Made by a program: the position numbers and the translations under genes
From: Chelativorans multitrophicus
GTDB taxonomy: Bacteria > Pseudomonadota > Alphaproteobacteria > Rhizobiales > Rhizobiaceae
Direction of reading: 5' to 3'
DNA: 64,000 bases
Assembly (NCBI RefSeq): GCF_011317445.1
Contig: NZ_JAAAPL010000001.1
Location: 1,178,001 to 1,242,000, forward strand
In this document: positions 1-10,925 of the stretch, piece after piece
How the letters are laid out: every line of letters begins with the position of its first letter
How positions within the stretch are numbered: the first letter of the stretch is position 1
The notes under the pieces: model-generated
Database searches by the model: none
Told to the model about the DNA's origin: nothing
Seen by the model: the letters and a program-made list of their open reading frames with translations, nothing else

Positions 1-1
1 T

Positions 2-193
2 TATACCTGGGCGATCCGCACCTTCTGGATTGGCATCCTCTACGCCCTTATCTCAATGGTGCTGATGGTCGTTGGGATCGGTTTCCTTCTGCTCCTGGCC
101 GTCGCCGTGTGGATCGTCGTGCGCGCCGTTGTCGGCCTGCAACTGGTGGGACGCGGAGAGCCGATCAAAAATCCTCAAAGCTGGATGCTTTAG
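2..193 (+). CDS. Small membrane protein (COG3671-like), 3' end only
   Basis: The reading frame is open from the left edge and ends at a TAG 7 bases before glcF, so only the last 63 residues are present. They contain one long hydrophobic stretch (about residues 17-45 of the fragment) followed by a short polar tail with the pattern GRGEPIxNPxSW. That tail is typical of uncharacterised COG3671/DUF4870-like integral membrane proteins of alphaproteobacteria. Function is unknown. The 7-bp spacing and shared direction suggest cotranscription with glcF. The start lies outside the window. Confidence 0.6.
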   Translation, partial: YTWAIRTFWIGILYALISMVLMVVGIGFLLLLAVAVWIVVRAVVGLQLVGRGEPIKNPQSWML

Positions 194-200
194 ACAGAAG

Positions 201-1532
201 ATGCAGACAAACTTCACGCCCGAGCAGCTTGCCGACCCGCATACCGCGGAATCGGAGACGATCCTGCGCAAATGCGTCCACTGCGGGTTCTGCACCGCCA
301 CCTGCCCCACATATGTGGAGCTCGGCAACGAGCTCGATTCACCGCGCGGGCGCATCTATCTCATCAAGGAGATGCTGGAGAATGGACGGCCCGCCGATCG
401 CGAGACCGTGACCCATATCGACCGCTGCCTCTCCTGCCTTTCCTGCATGACCACCTGCCCCTCGGGCGTGAACTACATGCATCTGGTCGACCACGCGCGG
501 ACATATATCGAGAAGACCTATCGCCGGCCATTGTTGGACCGGCTGATGCGCGCGATGCTCGCCCGCGTGCTCCCCTATCCCGGCCGATTCCGGCTCGCGC
601 TGAGGCTGGCAAGAATAGGGCGCCCCTTCGCGCCGCTTTTCCGCGCCATACCCGGCCTGAAACCGGTGGCCTCAATGCTGGAACTTGCGCCGCAGCAAAC
701 GCCCGCGGCCGAGGCCTCTGCCGCCCTCAAACCGGAGGGGCGGCCGCAGGGCCGGGTCGCACTGCTCGCCGGATGCGCGCAATCCGTGCTCGATCCAGGA
801 ATCAACGCCGCTACCTCGCGGCTCCTTTCGCGGTTGGGTGTCGAGGTGGTGCGGCCCGAGGGGGAAGGCTGCTGCGGCGCGCTGGTGCACCATATGGGCC
901 GCGAGGAAGAGGCGCTTGCCTTCGCGCGGCGCAATGTTGACGCGTGGATGCGTGTCATCAACGGCGGCGGGCTCGATGCCATCATCATCACGGCTTCAGG
1001 CTGCGGGACGACCATCAAGGATTATGGGCACATGCTTCGGCTCGACCCGGCCTATGCCGAAAAGGCCCGGCAGGTCTCCGCGCTCGCGAAGGATGTTACG
1101 GAGTACCTCGCCACATTCGACCTGCCTGAGCCGGAAATCCCGCCGGGGCTGACCATCGCCTATCATTCCGCCTGCTCGCTGCAGCATGGCCAAAAGATCA
1201 CGCGACAGCCCAAGGCACTGCTCACCCGCGCGGGCTTTATCGTGAAGGAGCCGCGTGAGGGACATCTGTGCTGCGGCTCAGCCGGCACTTACAACATCCT
1301 GCAGCCGGACATATCGCGGCGGCTGCGCGACCGGAAGGTGGAGAACATCGAGGCCACCGGCGCGGTGGCGGTTGCCGCGGGCAATATCGGCTGCATCACG
1401 CAAATCGCCTCGGGCTCAGCATTGCCAATCGTGCATACGGTCGAGCTGCTGGACTGGGCCTATGGCGGCCCGAAACCTGGAGGTCTTCCGGAGGCGGAAC
1501 AAAAAGCTGGGCAGGCCGCCGTGGCCGCATAA
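201..1532 (+). CDS. glcF: Glycolate oxidase iron-sulfur subunit GlcF
   Basis: A 443-residue protein, the usual length for GlcF. It is the [4Fe-4S] electron-transfer subunit of the membrane-associated glycolate oxidase GlcDEF, which oxidises glycolate to glyoxylate. Two ferredoxin-type clusters are visible near the N-terminus: CVHCGFCTATCP and CLSCLSCMTTCP. Two CCG (DUF224) domains follow, with EGCCGALVHHMG and HLCCGSAGTYN. The ATG at 201 is chosen because the conserved protein begins MQTNFTPEQLADP; the frame also stays open upstream into the preceding gene. glcD and glcE are not in the window and would be expected to the left. Glyoxylate from this enzyme could feed the same pool as isocitrate lyase (58.6-59.9 kb). 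Confidence 0.93.
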   Translation: MQTNFTPEQLADPHTAESETILRKCVHCGFCTATCPTYVELGNELDSPRGRIYLIKEMLENGRPADRETVTHIDRCLSCLSCMTTCPSGVNYMHLVDHARTYIEKTYRRPLLDRLMRAMLARVLPYPGRFRLALRLARIGRPFAPLFRAIPGLKPVASMLELAPQQTPAAEASAALKPEGRPQGRVALLAGCAQSVLDPGINAATSRLLSRLGVEVVRPEGEGCCGALVHHMGREEEALAFARRNVDAWMRVINGGGLDAIIITASGCGTTIKDYGHMLRLDPAYAEKARQVSALAKDVTEYLATFDLPEPEIPPGLTIAYHSACSLQHGQKITRQPKALLTRAGFIVKEPREGHLCCGSAGTYNILQPDISRRLRDRKVENIEATGAVAVAAGNIGCITQIASGSALPIVHTVELLDWAYGGPKPGGLPEAEQKAGQAAVAA

Positions 1533-1536
1533 AAAA

Positions 1537-1568
1537 GCAGCGCTTCATCGCTGAAGCGCTGCCTTTTC
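1537..1568 (+). terminator. Rho-independent terminator after glcF
   Basis: An 11-bp stem, GCAGCGCTTCA/TGAAGCGCTGC, closes a TCGC loop and is followed by CTTTTC. It starts 5 bases after the glcF stop. A-rich sequence precedes it, so it may also serve the convergent L,D-transpeptidase gene. Confidence 0.8.
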
Positions 1569-1621
1569 GAAGACAATACCGGCAAGACCCCTCCGGCCGG
1601 CTCGTCCCCCGCATCTGAGAA

Positions 1622-2422
1622 TCAGATTACCACGACCTTGGTGCCGACGGAAACACGTTCATACAAATCTATCACATCTTCGTTGCGCATCCGGATGCAG
1701 CCCGACGAGACGGCCTGGCCAATCGTCCACGGCGCGTTGGTGCCGTGTATGCGGTAGAGCGTCGAGCCGAGATACAGCGCGCGGGCACCGAGCGGGTTTT
1801 GCGGGCCGCCCTTGACGAGGGTCGGCAAGATTTTCCCATTTTTCCTTTCCCGGGCGATCATTTCCGCGGGCGGGCGCCAATCGGGCCACTCGCGCTTGGC
1901 TGTGACCTTATGAGTGCCCGTCCAGCCGAAACCGTCCTTACCGACACCGACGCCATAGCGCCGCGCCTGACCGTCCTTCAGCACGAGGTAAAGGAAGCGC
2001 TCCTTGGTATCGACCACGATGGTGCCCGGCGCTTGCGGACCATCATACCGGACTTCCTGGGGCAGGAATTTCGGATCCATCTCATCCGGCCGCACCGCCC
2101 TTGGTGCTGCGGCCGCAGCAGCCGTGCGGACCGCCCGCGCTCGGGGCTGATGATGAGGCTGCGGGCGCAGCACATACCGGCGCTCGGCCTGCCGTGCGCT
2201 GGACCGAAGTTCCCGCGGATAGGGCGGAACCCGGTAGACCTGACGCTGCCTTTCGGCAGGCCTCGCTCGTGCCGGCGGATTGCGAAGCTGCATCACCCAG
2301 GGTGCGGAAAGGTCAGGACTGACAAGGACGGGAGGTGGCTCAGCGTAACGGGTCTGAGCATCGGCGCCATTGGGAAGAAGAAAAATGGCGGCAAGTCCGG
2401 CTACATACAGAACGAACTTCAT
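1622..2422 (-). CDS. L,D-transpeptidase (YkuD domain), exported
   Basis: A 266-residue protein with a Sec signal peptide (MKFVLYVAGLAAIFLLPNGADA, cleavage about residue 22), an Arg/Pro/Ala-rich linker to about residue 125, and a C-terminal YkuD domain. The catalytic signature is present: HGTNAPWTIG and, 13 residues on, SSGCIRM with the nucleophile at Cys242. The family makes 3-3 peptidoglycan cross-links or attaches proteins to peptidoglycan in the periplasm. The basic linker may bind the wall or help export; this is inference. It is convergent with glcF and divergent from tag. Which of the several rhizobial YkuD paralogues this is cannot be told. Confidence 0.88.
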   Translation of the reverse strand: MKFVLYVAGLAAIFLLPNGADAQTRYAEPPPVLVSPDLSAPWVMQLRNPPARARPAERQRQVYRVPPYPRELRSSARQAERRYVLRPQPHHQPRARAVRTAAAAAAPRAVRPDEMDPKFLPQEVRYDGPQAPGTIVVDTKERFLYLVLKDGQARRYGVGVGKDGFGWTGTHKVTAKREWPDWRPPAEMIARERKNGKILPTLVKGGPQNPLGARALYLGSTLYRIHGTNAPWTIGQAVSSGCIRMRNEDVIDLYERVSVGTKVVVI

Positions 2423-2659
2423 CGGCCCTTTCTCACCTGGTCATCAGATTGCTTGCTGTCACTCCCGCCAGATATGGCGGCTGTTCAAACGCTTTGAGGC
2501 GGTTCCTGTCAGGATGCTGCAGCAGGAAACGCAAGCGAATGATGAATCGGACCACATAAAGTGCGATATGTCGGGAAAACTGATCGATGTGGTTATCGCC
2601 CGGTTCAAAAATCCGGTGAACAAATCCTTAATCCCCTTAAAAAAATGCGGTGAGTTTCG

Positions 2660-3298
2660 ATGATTGAAGAGAAGACCGGCCTGATCGTGGGAGATGACGG
2701 GAAGACACGCTGCTTCTGGCATGCGAACCTGCCTGACTACATGGCTTACCATGATCATGAATGGGGAAGGCCGGTCAGCGACGATCGCAGGCTCTTCGAA
2801 AAGCTGTGTCTTGAAGGTTTTCAGTCAGGCCTTTCATGGCTTACGATCCTGCGGAAAAGAGAGAACTTCCGCGAAGCTTTCGAAGATTTCGACTTGGAGC
2901 GCGTGGCGCGCTTCACGGACGAGGATGTCGATCGCCTTCTGAAGAATGCGGGCATCATTCGGCACGGCGGAAAGATCCGTTCCACGATCAACAACGCACG
3001 CCGAGCCATCGAGCTTTGCGAAAAAGAGGGATCACTCTCCCGCTATTTCTGGCGACACGAGCCTGGACCTGAGGAGCGGCCGCAAGAGCTCGACTACGCA
3101 ACGCTCCGGACCCTCGGCAAGACCGAGGCTTCGACCCGCATTTCAAAAGATCTCAAAAAGCGCGGGTGGACTTTTGTCGGCCCGACCACCATCTACGCCT
3201 TCATGCAGGCTATGGGCCTCGTCAACGATCACATCGAAGGATGCCACTTCCGCGAGGAAATCGAAAAGGACCGCAGGCGCTTTCAAAGGCCGGTCTAA
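2660..3298 (+). CDS. tag: DNA-3-methyladenine glycosylase I
   Basis: A 212-residue base-excision repair enzyme that removes 3-methyladenine from alkylated DNA. It aligns with E. coli Tag over its length. The zinc ligands are visible: Cys18 and His31 at the N-terminus (13 apart, as in E. coli Cys4/His17) and a C-terminal HIEGC pair. The motif AYHDHEWGRP and the helix SGLSWLTILRKRENF are characteristic. The N-terminus is about 14 residues longer than E. coli Tag. The start ATG follows GGTGAG. It is a single gene, divergent from the L,D-transpeptidase. The 237-bp region between the two starts shows no recognisable operator. Confidence 0.93.
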   Translation: MIEEKTGLIVGDDGKTRCFWHANLPDYMAYHDHEWGRPVSDDRRLFEKLCLEGFQSGLSWLTILRKRENFREAFEDFDLERVARFTDEDVDRLLKNAGIIRHGGKIRSTINNARRAIELCEKEGSLSRYFWRHEPGPEERPQELDYATLRTLGKTEASTRISKDLKKRGWTFVGPTTIYAFMQAMGLVNDHIEGCHFREEIEKDRRRFQRPV

Positions 3299-3366
3299 AT
3301 TCGGGATAACGGCCGAAACGATAAATCGGCCATGCGGTGCCGAAGTTGATCCAAGCCGCAACTCGC

Positions 3367-3395
3367 TTGACTCTGACACCTATCCTGACTATCTC
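3367..3395 (+). promoter_or_regulatory. Candidate groESL promoter
   Basis: TTGACT at 3367-3372 and TATCTC at 3390-3395 are 17 bp apart and lie directly upstream of the CIRCE element, where the groESL promoter should be. The -10 is weak, so a heat-shock sigma-32 promoter is also possible. Position is the main support. Confidence 0.45.
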
Positions 3396-3402
3396 GGCTC
3401 TG

Positions 3403-3429
3403 TTAGCACTCTCCTACAGCGAGTGCTAA
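3403..3429 (+). promoter_or_regulatory. CIRCE element (HrcA operator)
   Basis: A perfect TTAGCACTC-N9-GAGTGCTAA inverted repeat, 68 bp before the groES start. CIRCE is bound by the repressor HrcA, which needs GroEL for activity, so the operon is expected to respond to free chaperonin level. Confidence 0.97.
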
Positions 3430-3496
3430 ATTCAATTCTCCGACCATCTGGGCGGAGGGAAGCCTAATTCATTATCCGAATCAAGGGTTGAGTAAC

Positions 3497-3793
3497 ATGG
3501 CCAGCACGAATTTTCGCCCGCTTCATGACCGTGTGGTCGTTCGCCGGGTCGAATCCGAGGAGAAGACGGCCGGCGGGATCATCATCCCCGACACCGCGAA
3601 AGAGAAGCCGCAGGAAGGTGAAGTCATCGCGGTCGGTCCCGGCGCGCGCGACGAGAGCGGCAAGCTTGTTCCGCTTGACGTCAAGGCGGGCGACCGCGTG
3701 CTCTTCGGCAAGTGGTCGGGCACGGAAGTGAAGCTGAACGGCCAGGATCTCCTGATCATGAAGGAGTCCGACATCATGGGCATCATCGGCTGA
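3497..3793 (+). CDS. groES: Co-chaperonin GroES
   Basis: A 98-residue cap of the GroEL folding chamber. The N-terminal [12 protein letters not shown], the mobile loop around [17 protein letters not shown] and the C-terminal [12 protein letters not shown] are all typical. The ATG at 3497 is chosen; an in-frame TTG 9 bases earlier would add only three residues. It lies behind CIRCE and 59 bp before groEL, forming a standard bicistronic operon. Alphaproteobacteria often have several groESL copies; this one has the HrcA-type control usually seen on the housekeeping copy. Confidence 0.98.
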   Translation: MASTNFRPLHDRVVVRRVESEEKTAGGIIIPDTAKEKPQEGEVIAVGPGARDESGKLVPLDVKAGDRVLFGKWSGTEVKLNGQDLLIMKESDIMGIIG

Positions 3794-3819
3794 GCAAAGC
3801 CGCTATTTGCTGAACCTAA

Positions 3820-5487
<1,668 letters not shown>

Positions 5488-5510
5488 GAGGTCGAGACCT
5501 CGGATTTCCG

Positions 5511-5543
5511 AAAGGGCGGCAGAAATGCCGCCCTTTTTTATTT
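5511..5543 (+). terminator. Rho-independent terminator of groESL
   Basis: A 10-bp perfect stem, AAAGGGCGGC/GCCGCCCTTT, with an AGAAAT loop and a following T-rich run, 23 bp after the groEL stop. Confidence 0.9.
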
Positions 5544-5708
5544 CGCGGGTGCACCCTGCGATCCTTATATTCCCGAGGGCGGGTCTTCCTGTTAGACCTG
5601 CCGGATTGAAAAAGGATTTCGCGGTTGAGTTGTCCGGGGGAAAATCAGAGCCTTACGTGAGGTGCCTGCTCCGTCTAGTTTTGCGGCGCATTACCAGAGG
5701 GGTCGCCT

Positions 5709-6485
5709 TTGCAAGACTTTATTTTATTTGCGGCAGTCGGTTTCGCAGCCCAGATCGTGGACGGCGCGTTGGGGATGGCCTACGGCGTAATCTGCTCGAC
5801 AGTGCTCCTGAGCTTCGGCGTTCCACCTGCCTATGCATCCGCTTCAGTCCATGCGGCTGAGCTATTTACCACCGCAGCTTCCGGCTCGGCTCATCTTTAC
5901 CATCGCAACATCGACTGGCGGCTCTTCGTCCGGCTTGCGCCGTTCGGAATTCTTGGCGGGTGCATAGGCGCTTATGTGCTCACCTCCTTTGAAGGCAATG
6001 CGGTGAAGCCCTTTATAACCACCTATCTTGCGCTGGTCGGCGGCTGGCTCATCTTCAGGTCGTTCCGCAAGATTCCGTCCAACCCTGTACCGGCGAAGGT
6101 GGTCGCTCCCCTTGGAGCTGTGGGCGGCTTTCTGGATGCGGCCGGAGGCGGCGGATGGGGACCTATCGTCACCACCGGCCTTCTCGGAGCCGGGGCTCCA
6201 CCCCGCTACGTCATCGGGACGGTGAATGCGACCGAGTTTCTGGTCGCGACGGCGGTCTCTCTCAGTTTTCTTTTTTCCCTTTTGACCGGGCACTGGGAGG
6301 CGGCAGGTACGTATGTGGAGCACGCAGCCGCCATTGGTGGGCTGATCGTCGGCGGAATGGTAGCAGCTCCCTTCGCCGGATGGATCTTGAAGTCGATCAA
6401 GGAGCGCATCCTCCTGCGTACGATCGGCTGCCTGATCGTGCTCCTGGCGACATGGCAGACTGCGCAGCTTCTGAAGCTGGTGTGA
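5709..6485 (+). CDS. TSUP-family (TauE/SafE) membrane exporter
   Basis: A 258-residue protein with about eight transmembrane segments. It has the internal duplication of the TSUP/DUF81 family: [16 protein letters not shown] near the N-terminus and [18 protein letters not shown] near the middle. Members export or import sulfite, sulfoacetate, taurine-derived sulfonates or other small organosulfur anions; the substrate here cannot be told. The start is the TTG at 5709, preceded by GAGG; the conserved protein begins immediately there and no ATG is well placed. It stands alone between the groESL terminator and fumC. The long opposite-strand frame over it is rejected because it shows no family pattern. 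Confidence 0.85.
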   Translation: MQDFILFAAVGFAAQIVDGALGMAYGVICSTVLLSFGVPPAYASASVHAAELFTTAASGSAHLYHRNIDWRLFVRLAPFGILGGCIGAYVLTSFEGNAVKPFITTYLALVGGWLIFRSFRKIPSNPVPAKVVAPLGAVGGFLDAAGGGGWGPIVTTGLLGAGAPPRYVIGTVNATEFLVATAVSLSFLFSLLTGHWEAAGTYVEHAAAIGGLIVGGMVAAPFAGWILKSIKERILLRTIGCLIVLLATWQTAQLLKLV

Positions 6486-6603
6486 GGGCGGCGGCAATCT
6501 TTCGATTTTAATCGATCCAACAGGCTGGAGAAGTCGCCGCGGGGTTTGCAAAAGAAGTGCCTTTGGCGCATATGGCCCCAGGACTGATGGGAGCAACATT
6601 TCA

Positions 6604-7995
6604 ATGACGAAGACCCGCACCGAAACCGATACTTTTGGCCCGATCGACGTCGCCGCCGATCGTTACTGGGGCGCGCAGACCCAGCGCTCTTTGACCAATT
6701 TCCGCATCGGCGTGGAAAAGATGCCTGTTCCACTGGTGCGCGCCTTTGGCATCGTCAAGCTTGCCGCCGCGGAGGTGAATACGAACCTTGGAAAGCTTGA
6801 TCCCAAGCTTGGCGAAGCGATCGTTGCGGCGGCACGCGAGGTGGTGGACGGGAAACTGGACGCGCACTTCCCGCTCGCCGTCTGGCAGACCGGTTCCGGC
6901 ACACAGTCGAACATGAACGCCAATGAGGTGATCTCCAATCGGGCAATCGAAATGCTCGGCGGTGAGATGGGTTCAAAAAAGCCCATCCATCCAAACGATC
7001 ACGTCAATATGAGCCAGTCGTCGAATGACAGCTTCCCCACCGCCATGCACATCGCGGCCGCCCGCGAGGCGGCGGAAGAGCTGTTGCCGGCGCTGGACCA
7101 CCTGACCGCCACGCTGGAGGAAAAGGAACGGGCTTTCGGCGATATCGTCAAGATCGGCCGCACCCATACGCAGGACGCGACGCCTCTCACACTCGGCCAG
7201 GAATTTTCCGGCTATGTGGCAGCGCTGAGGCTCGGGCGAAAGCGTATCGAGGATGCGCTGCATGACGTGCATGCGCTGGCCCAGGGAGGCACTGCCGTTG
7301 GCACTGGCTTGAATGCGCCCAAGGGTTTCGACAGGGCCTTTGCGGATCGCGTCGCAGCCATCACCGGCCTGCCCTTCCGCACTGCTGAAAACAAATTCGA
7401 GGCCTTGGCGAGCCACGGAGCGCTGAACGCCCTGCACGGCACGCTCAACGCGCTTGCCGGCGATCTCTTCAAGATCGCGAATGATATCCGCTTCCTGGGT
7501 TCCGGTCCGCGCTCCGGGCTGGGCGAACTCAAGCTTCCCGAAAACGAACCCGGATCCTCGATCATGCCCGGCAAGGTGAACCCGACCCAGGCGGAAGCTC
7601 TTACCATGGTGGCCACGCAGATCATGGGCAATCAGACCACGGTCTCGATCGCCGCCAGTCAGGGGCATTTCGAGCTCAATGTCTTCAAGCCTGTAATCGC
7701 AAACGCCGTGCTGCAGTCAATTCGCCTGCTTTCCGACGCGATGCGCTCCTTCGCCGACAATTGCGTCAAGGGCATAGAGGCGGACGAAGTGCGCATTGCG
7801 GAGTTGATGCAGCGCTCGCTCATGCTGGTGACGGCCCTGGCGCCCGTGATCGGCTACGACAACGCGGCCAAGATCGCCAAGACGGCACACAAGAACGGAA
7901 CGACGCTGCGCGAGGAAGCGCTGAGGACCGGCCTTGTGACGGAAGAGGAATACGACCGCATCGTGCGGCCGGAAAACATGATCTCACCGGGATAG
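6604..7995 (+). CDS. fumC: Class II fumarate hydratase (fumarase C)
   Basis: A 463-residue, iron-independent fumarase that interconverts fumarate and malate in the TCA cycle. The superfamily signature [16 protein letters not shown], the substrate-binding [14 protein letters not shown] and [11 protein letters not shown], and the active-site [17 protein letters not shown] are all present. The length matches E. coli FumC (467). A GGGAG ribosome site precedes the ATG. It is monocistronic or perhaps read through into the DoxX gene 115 bp downstream. Confidence 0.97.
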   Translation: MTKTRTETDTFGPIDVAADRYWGAQTQRSLTNFRIGVEKMPVPLVRAFGIVKLAAAEVNTNLGKLDPKLGEAIVAAAREVVDGKLDAHFPLAVWQTGSGTQSNMNANEVISNRAIEMLGGEMGSKKPIHPNDHVNMSQSSNDSFPTAMHIAAAREAAEELLPALDHLTATLEEKERAFGDIVKIGRTHTQDATPLTLGQEFSGYVAALRLGRKRIEDALHDVHALAQGGTAVGTGLNAPKGFDRAFADRVAAITGLPFRTAENKFEALASHGALNALHGTLNALAGDLFKIANDIRFLGSGPRSGLGELKLPENEPGSSIMPGKVNPTQAEALTMVATQIMGNQTTVSIAASQGHFELNVFKPVIANAVLQSIRLLSDAMRSFADNCVKGIEADEVRIAELMQRSLMLVTALAPVIGYDNAAKIAKTAHKNGTTLREEALRTGLVTEEEYDRIVRPENMISPG

Positions 7996-8110
7996 CCCGC
8001 CACGCAAAGCATCTCTCTGGAAACACAGTGTCAACGGCCAGGCGGTAGTCCCGGCCGCGTGTTGACCTTATCTAGCCGGTTCGCTTTCTCGCTAACGGGT
8101 TAACACCATC

Positions 8111-8494
8111 ATGTCAGACAATGCACTTGCTCTTCTTGGCCGCATCCTGCTCGCGGTGATCTTCATCTTCTCCGGCTTTGGGAAGCTCACGGCAATCGCC
8201 GGCACCGCCGGTTATTTCGGGAGCCTTGGCCTCCCCCTTCCGACCGTCACCGCCATTGTGGTCGGGCTTATCGAGCTTCTCGGCGGCATTGCCGTCCTTG
8301 TCGGCTACAAGACCCGGATCGCGGCCCTTGTTCTGGCAGTGTTCACGACTGCCGCCACCCTGGTGGCTCACATGAACCTGGGCGACCAGATGCAGCTCCT
8401 GATGGCATTGAAGAACCTCGCCATCATCGGCGGGTTCCTGGCGCTTGCCTCGCGCGGGGCCGGGCGACTTTCGCTGGACGGACGCAGCGCCTGA
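8111..8494 (+). CDS. DoxX family membrane protein
   Basis: A 127-residue protein with four transmembrane helices. The DoxX pattern is clear: LLGRILLAVIFIFSGFGKL at the N-terminus, GLIELLGGIAVLVGYKTR in the middle and a C-terminal MALKNLAIIGGFLALASRG. The family has been linked to thiosulfate:quinone oxidoreductase subunits and to redox-stress membrane complexes, but most members, including this one, have no proven role. No strong ribosome site is seen before the ATG. It is followed by its own terminator. Confidence 0.85.
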   Translation: MSDNALALLGRILLAVIFIFSGFGKLTAIAGTAGYFGSLGLPLPTVTAIVVGLIELLGGIAVLVGYKTRIAALVLAVFTTAATLVAHMNLGDQMQLLMALKNLAIIGGFLALASRGAGRLSLDGRSA

Positions 8495-8516
8495 AACGGG
8501 CAGATAATAAAAGAGG

Positions 8517-8547
8517 GAGGTCCGCCGCTTTACGGCGGGCCTCTTGT
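8517..8547 (+). terminator. Terminator after the DoxX gene
   Basis: GAGGTCCGCCG/CGGCGGGCCTC pairs with one mismatch around a CTTTA loop and is followed by TTGTT, 22 bp after the DoxX stop. Confidence 0.7.
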
Positions 8548-8715
8548 TATGCGGGCAACCAGGCGAAAAAACTCACATTTGGGTGAATAGGGCCGTCCCA
8601 TTCGTCAAAACGCGCTGATTCAGGCGAAAGCGGATTGCCGCTTTGAAGCGAAAAGGCCATTTACAGCCGGAACCATCATGAGTTTTGCTTGGCTGGATGC
8701 CTGGGAGGAAGCTGA

Positions 8716-9471
8716 ATGCCGTGGCGCTTCGTGCCTCTCGGGCTTATCGTCCTGGTACTCGCGGTTGGCTATGCTCTTGGCTGGCATGAACATCTGAGCT
8801 TTCATGCGCTTCTGGAAAGCCGCGCGGCGATCAAGATGAGGATCGAAGCGCATCCCATTCTATCGTCTGCCAGCTTCACCCTTGCCTATGCGATCGCCGC
8901 CGCCGTCGCTCTTCCGGCCGCTGCGTTGCTGACGATGGCCGCGGGGTTCCTCTTCGGGTGGCTCTTGGGCGGCACACTGGTGCTGATCGGCGCCACCCTG
9001 GGAGCCACCATTCTGTTCCTCGCAGCCCGCACGGCCTTCGGCGGGCTGCTTCGCAAATATGCGGGAGGACGGGCAGCGCAATTCGCCAAGGGCTTCGAGG
9101 AAGACGCGTTCGGCTATCTTCTCGTGCTGCGGCTAGCCCCGATTTTTCCGTTCTGGCTGGTCAATATCGTCCCGGCCTTTTTTCAGGTTCGCTTGAGCAC
9201 CTTCGTCGGCGCCACCATGCTCGGCATCATTCCTGCCACTTACGCCTATGCCTATCTGGGCCAAGGGCTCGAAAGCATTCTGATTGCCGCGTCCGCAGCC
9301 GGGGAGAAGATCGAATTGCATGATCTCGTTACGAGGGAACTTACCCTGTCCCTCGGCGGGCTTGCGGTGGTCGCAGCCCTTGCGGTCGTCGTAAAACGAA
9401 GGTTGAAAAGCAAGGCCACCGGGAGGGGCGAAGTGCCAATGGCGGGAAATGACCACCATCCTCAAACCTGA
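8716..9471 (+). CDS. TVP38/TMEM64 (DedA-superfamily) membrane protein
   Basis: A 251-residue polytopic membrane protein of the SNARE-associated/VTT family. It has the family core GFLFGWLLGGTLVLIGATLGA, interrupted at the re-entrant loop, and RLAPIFPFWLVNIVPAFFQV. A GGGAGGAA ribosome site lies 7 bases before the ATG. The 3' end overlaps the start of the downstream flavoprotein by 23 bp in another frame, implying translational coupling. In many bacteria a TVP38 protein is encoded next to, or fused with, this type of Mer/Lpd-like reductase. The joint role is not established; membrane redox or lipid scrambling are possibilities. Confidence 0.85.
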   Translation: MPWRFVPLGLIVLVLAVGYALGWHEHLSFHALLESRAAIKMRIEAHPILSSASFTLAYAIAAAVALPAAALLTMAAGFLFGWLLGGTLVLIGATLGATILFLAARTAFGGLLRKYAGGRAAQFAKGFEEDAFGYLLVLRLAPIFPFWLVNIVPAFFQVRLSTFVGATMLGIIPATYAYAYLGQGLESILIAASAAGEKIELHDLVTRELTLSLGGLAVVAALAVVVKRRLKSKATGRGEVPMAGNDHHPQT

Positions 9472-10876
9472 CATTTGCGTGATCGGCGCAGGCTCGGGCG
9501 GATTGACCGTCGCGGCCGCGGCAGCGTCCCTTGGTGCTTCCGTCGTTCTTATCGAGCGGGGGAAGATGGGCGGAGATTGCCTCAACTATGGCTGCGTTCC
9601 TTCCAAAGCGCTGATCGCGTCCGCCAGACAGGCGCACCGGCTATCCCACGGAGGGAGTTTGGGAATTGCTGCTGTGGAACCTTCAATCGACTTCGCCCGC
9701 GTGGCTGGCCATATCGAGCAGGCAATCGCTGCGATTGCGCCCAACGATTCGAAAGAGCGCTTCACAGCGCTCGGCGTTGAGGTCATTTCAGCCCAAGGCC
9801 ATTTCAAGGACCCACGGACCGTCGTGGCCGGAGGCAGTGAAATCCGCGCCCGTCGTTTCGTAATCGCAACCGGCTCCTCACCTGCCATTCCTCCGATCCC
9901 TGGGCTTTCTGATGTTCCCTTTCTCACGAACGAGACGACTTTCGGGCTGAAGCAAAGTCCGGCACACCTGATCATCGTCGGAGGAGGCCCCATAGGCATG
10001 GAGCGGGCGCAGGCGCACCGCCGGCTTGGCGCAGATGTTACGGTGCTCGAGGCCGATACCGTGCTCGGCAAGGAAGACCCTGAACTGGCCCTTGGGGTCA
10101 AGCAGGCTCTTTTGAAGGAAGGAGTCGCGATACTGGAACATGCGCGCGCCGAGCGCGTGGAGCGCTACAAAGGAACCGGCATACGGGTTCATGTGGCGGA
10201 TGAGAAGGGCGCACACAGCATCGACGGCTCGCACTTACTGATCGCCACCGGGCGCAGACCGAATGTCGAGGCTCTGGCACTTGAAAATGCGGGCGTTGCC
10301 TATGGGCCGGGCGGTATCACGATTTCCCCTAAGCTCAGGACAACCAACCGACGCATTTTCGCCATTGGCGATGTGGCTGGCGGCCCGCAGTTCACGCATG
10401 TCGCGAATTATCATGCGGGGCTGGTTATCCGCGCCATTCTTTTCCGCCTGCCTGTAAAGGCGAATCACGAACACATTCCCAGGGTGACATTCACCGACCC
10501 CGAACTCGCCCAAATCGGACTGACGGAAAACGAAGCCCGGAGGAGAGGCTTGCAGGTGAAGGTGCTGCGCTCCTCATTTTCCGAAAACGATCGGGCGCAT
10601 GCCGAAGGACACACGGACGGTTTCATCAAGCTCATCGTGGGTCGGCGCGGACGCATTCTCGGCGTCTCGATTCTAGGCCGAGGCGCCGGTGAAATGATGC
10701 ATTTCTGGTCCCTCGCACTCTCTCGACGCATGAGGGTGCACGATATTTCGCAATATGTTGCGCCCTACCCCACGCTTGGAGAAATCGGAAAGCGTGCCGC
10801 CCTCTCTTATTTCGCCGAAGCGGCGCGCAGCTCATCCGTGCGTGGAATATTAGGCTTTTTGCGGCTATTTGGCTAA
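9449..10876 (+). CDS. FAD-dependent pyridine nucleotide-disulfide oxidoreductase, Mer/Lpd-like
   Basis: A 475-residue class-I flavoprotein disulfide reductase. FAD site VIGAGSGG (from residue 11), redox pair CLNYGC (Cys44 and Cys49), an NAD(P) site IIVGGGPIGME, the FAD-binding IFAIGDVAGG, and a C-terminal dimerisation domain are present. The usual catalytic HxHPTLSE near the C-terminus is replaced by APYPTLGE, so the general-base His is Tyr; this argues against true mercuric reductase or lipoamide dehydrogenase. There is no N-terminal heavy-metal domain and no C-terminal Cys pair. Coupling to the TVP38 gene suggests action at the membrane. Confidence 0.88.
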   Translation: MTTILKPDICVIGAGSGGLTVAAAAASLGASVVLIERGKMGGDCLNYGCVPSKALIASARQAHRLSHGGSLGIAAVEPSIDFARVAGHIEQAIAAIAPNDSKERFTALGVEVISAQGHFKDPRTVVAGGSEIRARRFVIATGSSPAIPPIPGLSDVPFLTNETTFGLKQSPAHLIIVGGGPIGMERAQAHRRLGADVTVLEADTVLGKEDPELALGVKQALLKEGVAILEHARAERVERYKGTGIRVHVADEKGAHSIDGSHLLIATGRRPNVEALALENAGVAYGPGGITISPKLRTTNRRIFAIGDVAGGPQFTHVANYHAGLVIRAILFRLPVKANHEHIPRVTFTDPELAQIGLTENEARRRGLQVKVLRSSFSENDRAHAEGHTDGFIKLIVGRRGRILGVSILGRGAGEMMHFWSLALSRRMRVHDISQYVAPYPTLGEIGKRAALSYFAEAARSSSVRGILGFLRLFG

Positions 10877-10925
10877 GTAGGGTGATCATTGTGGGAACCA
10901 CCACCTGTGCAGCAGCGGAACAGGA

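Noticed and set aside
5862..6620. Long opposite-strand frame over the TSUP gene
   Set aside because: Low-complexity, basic translation with no family pattern, lying on top of a clear membrane protein.
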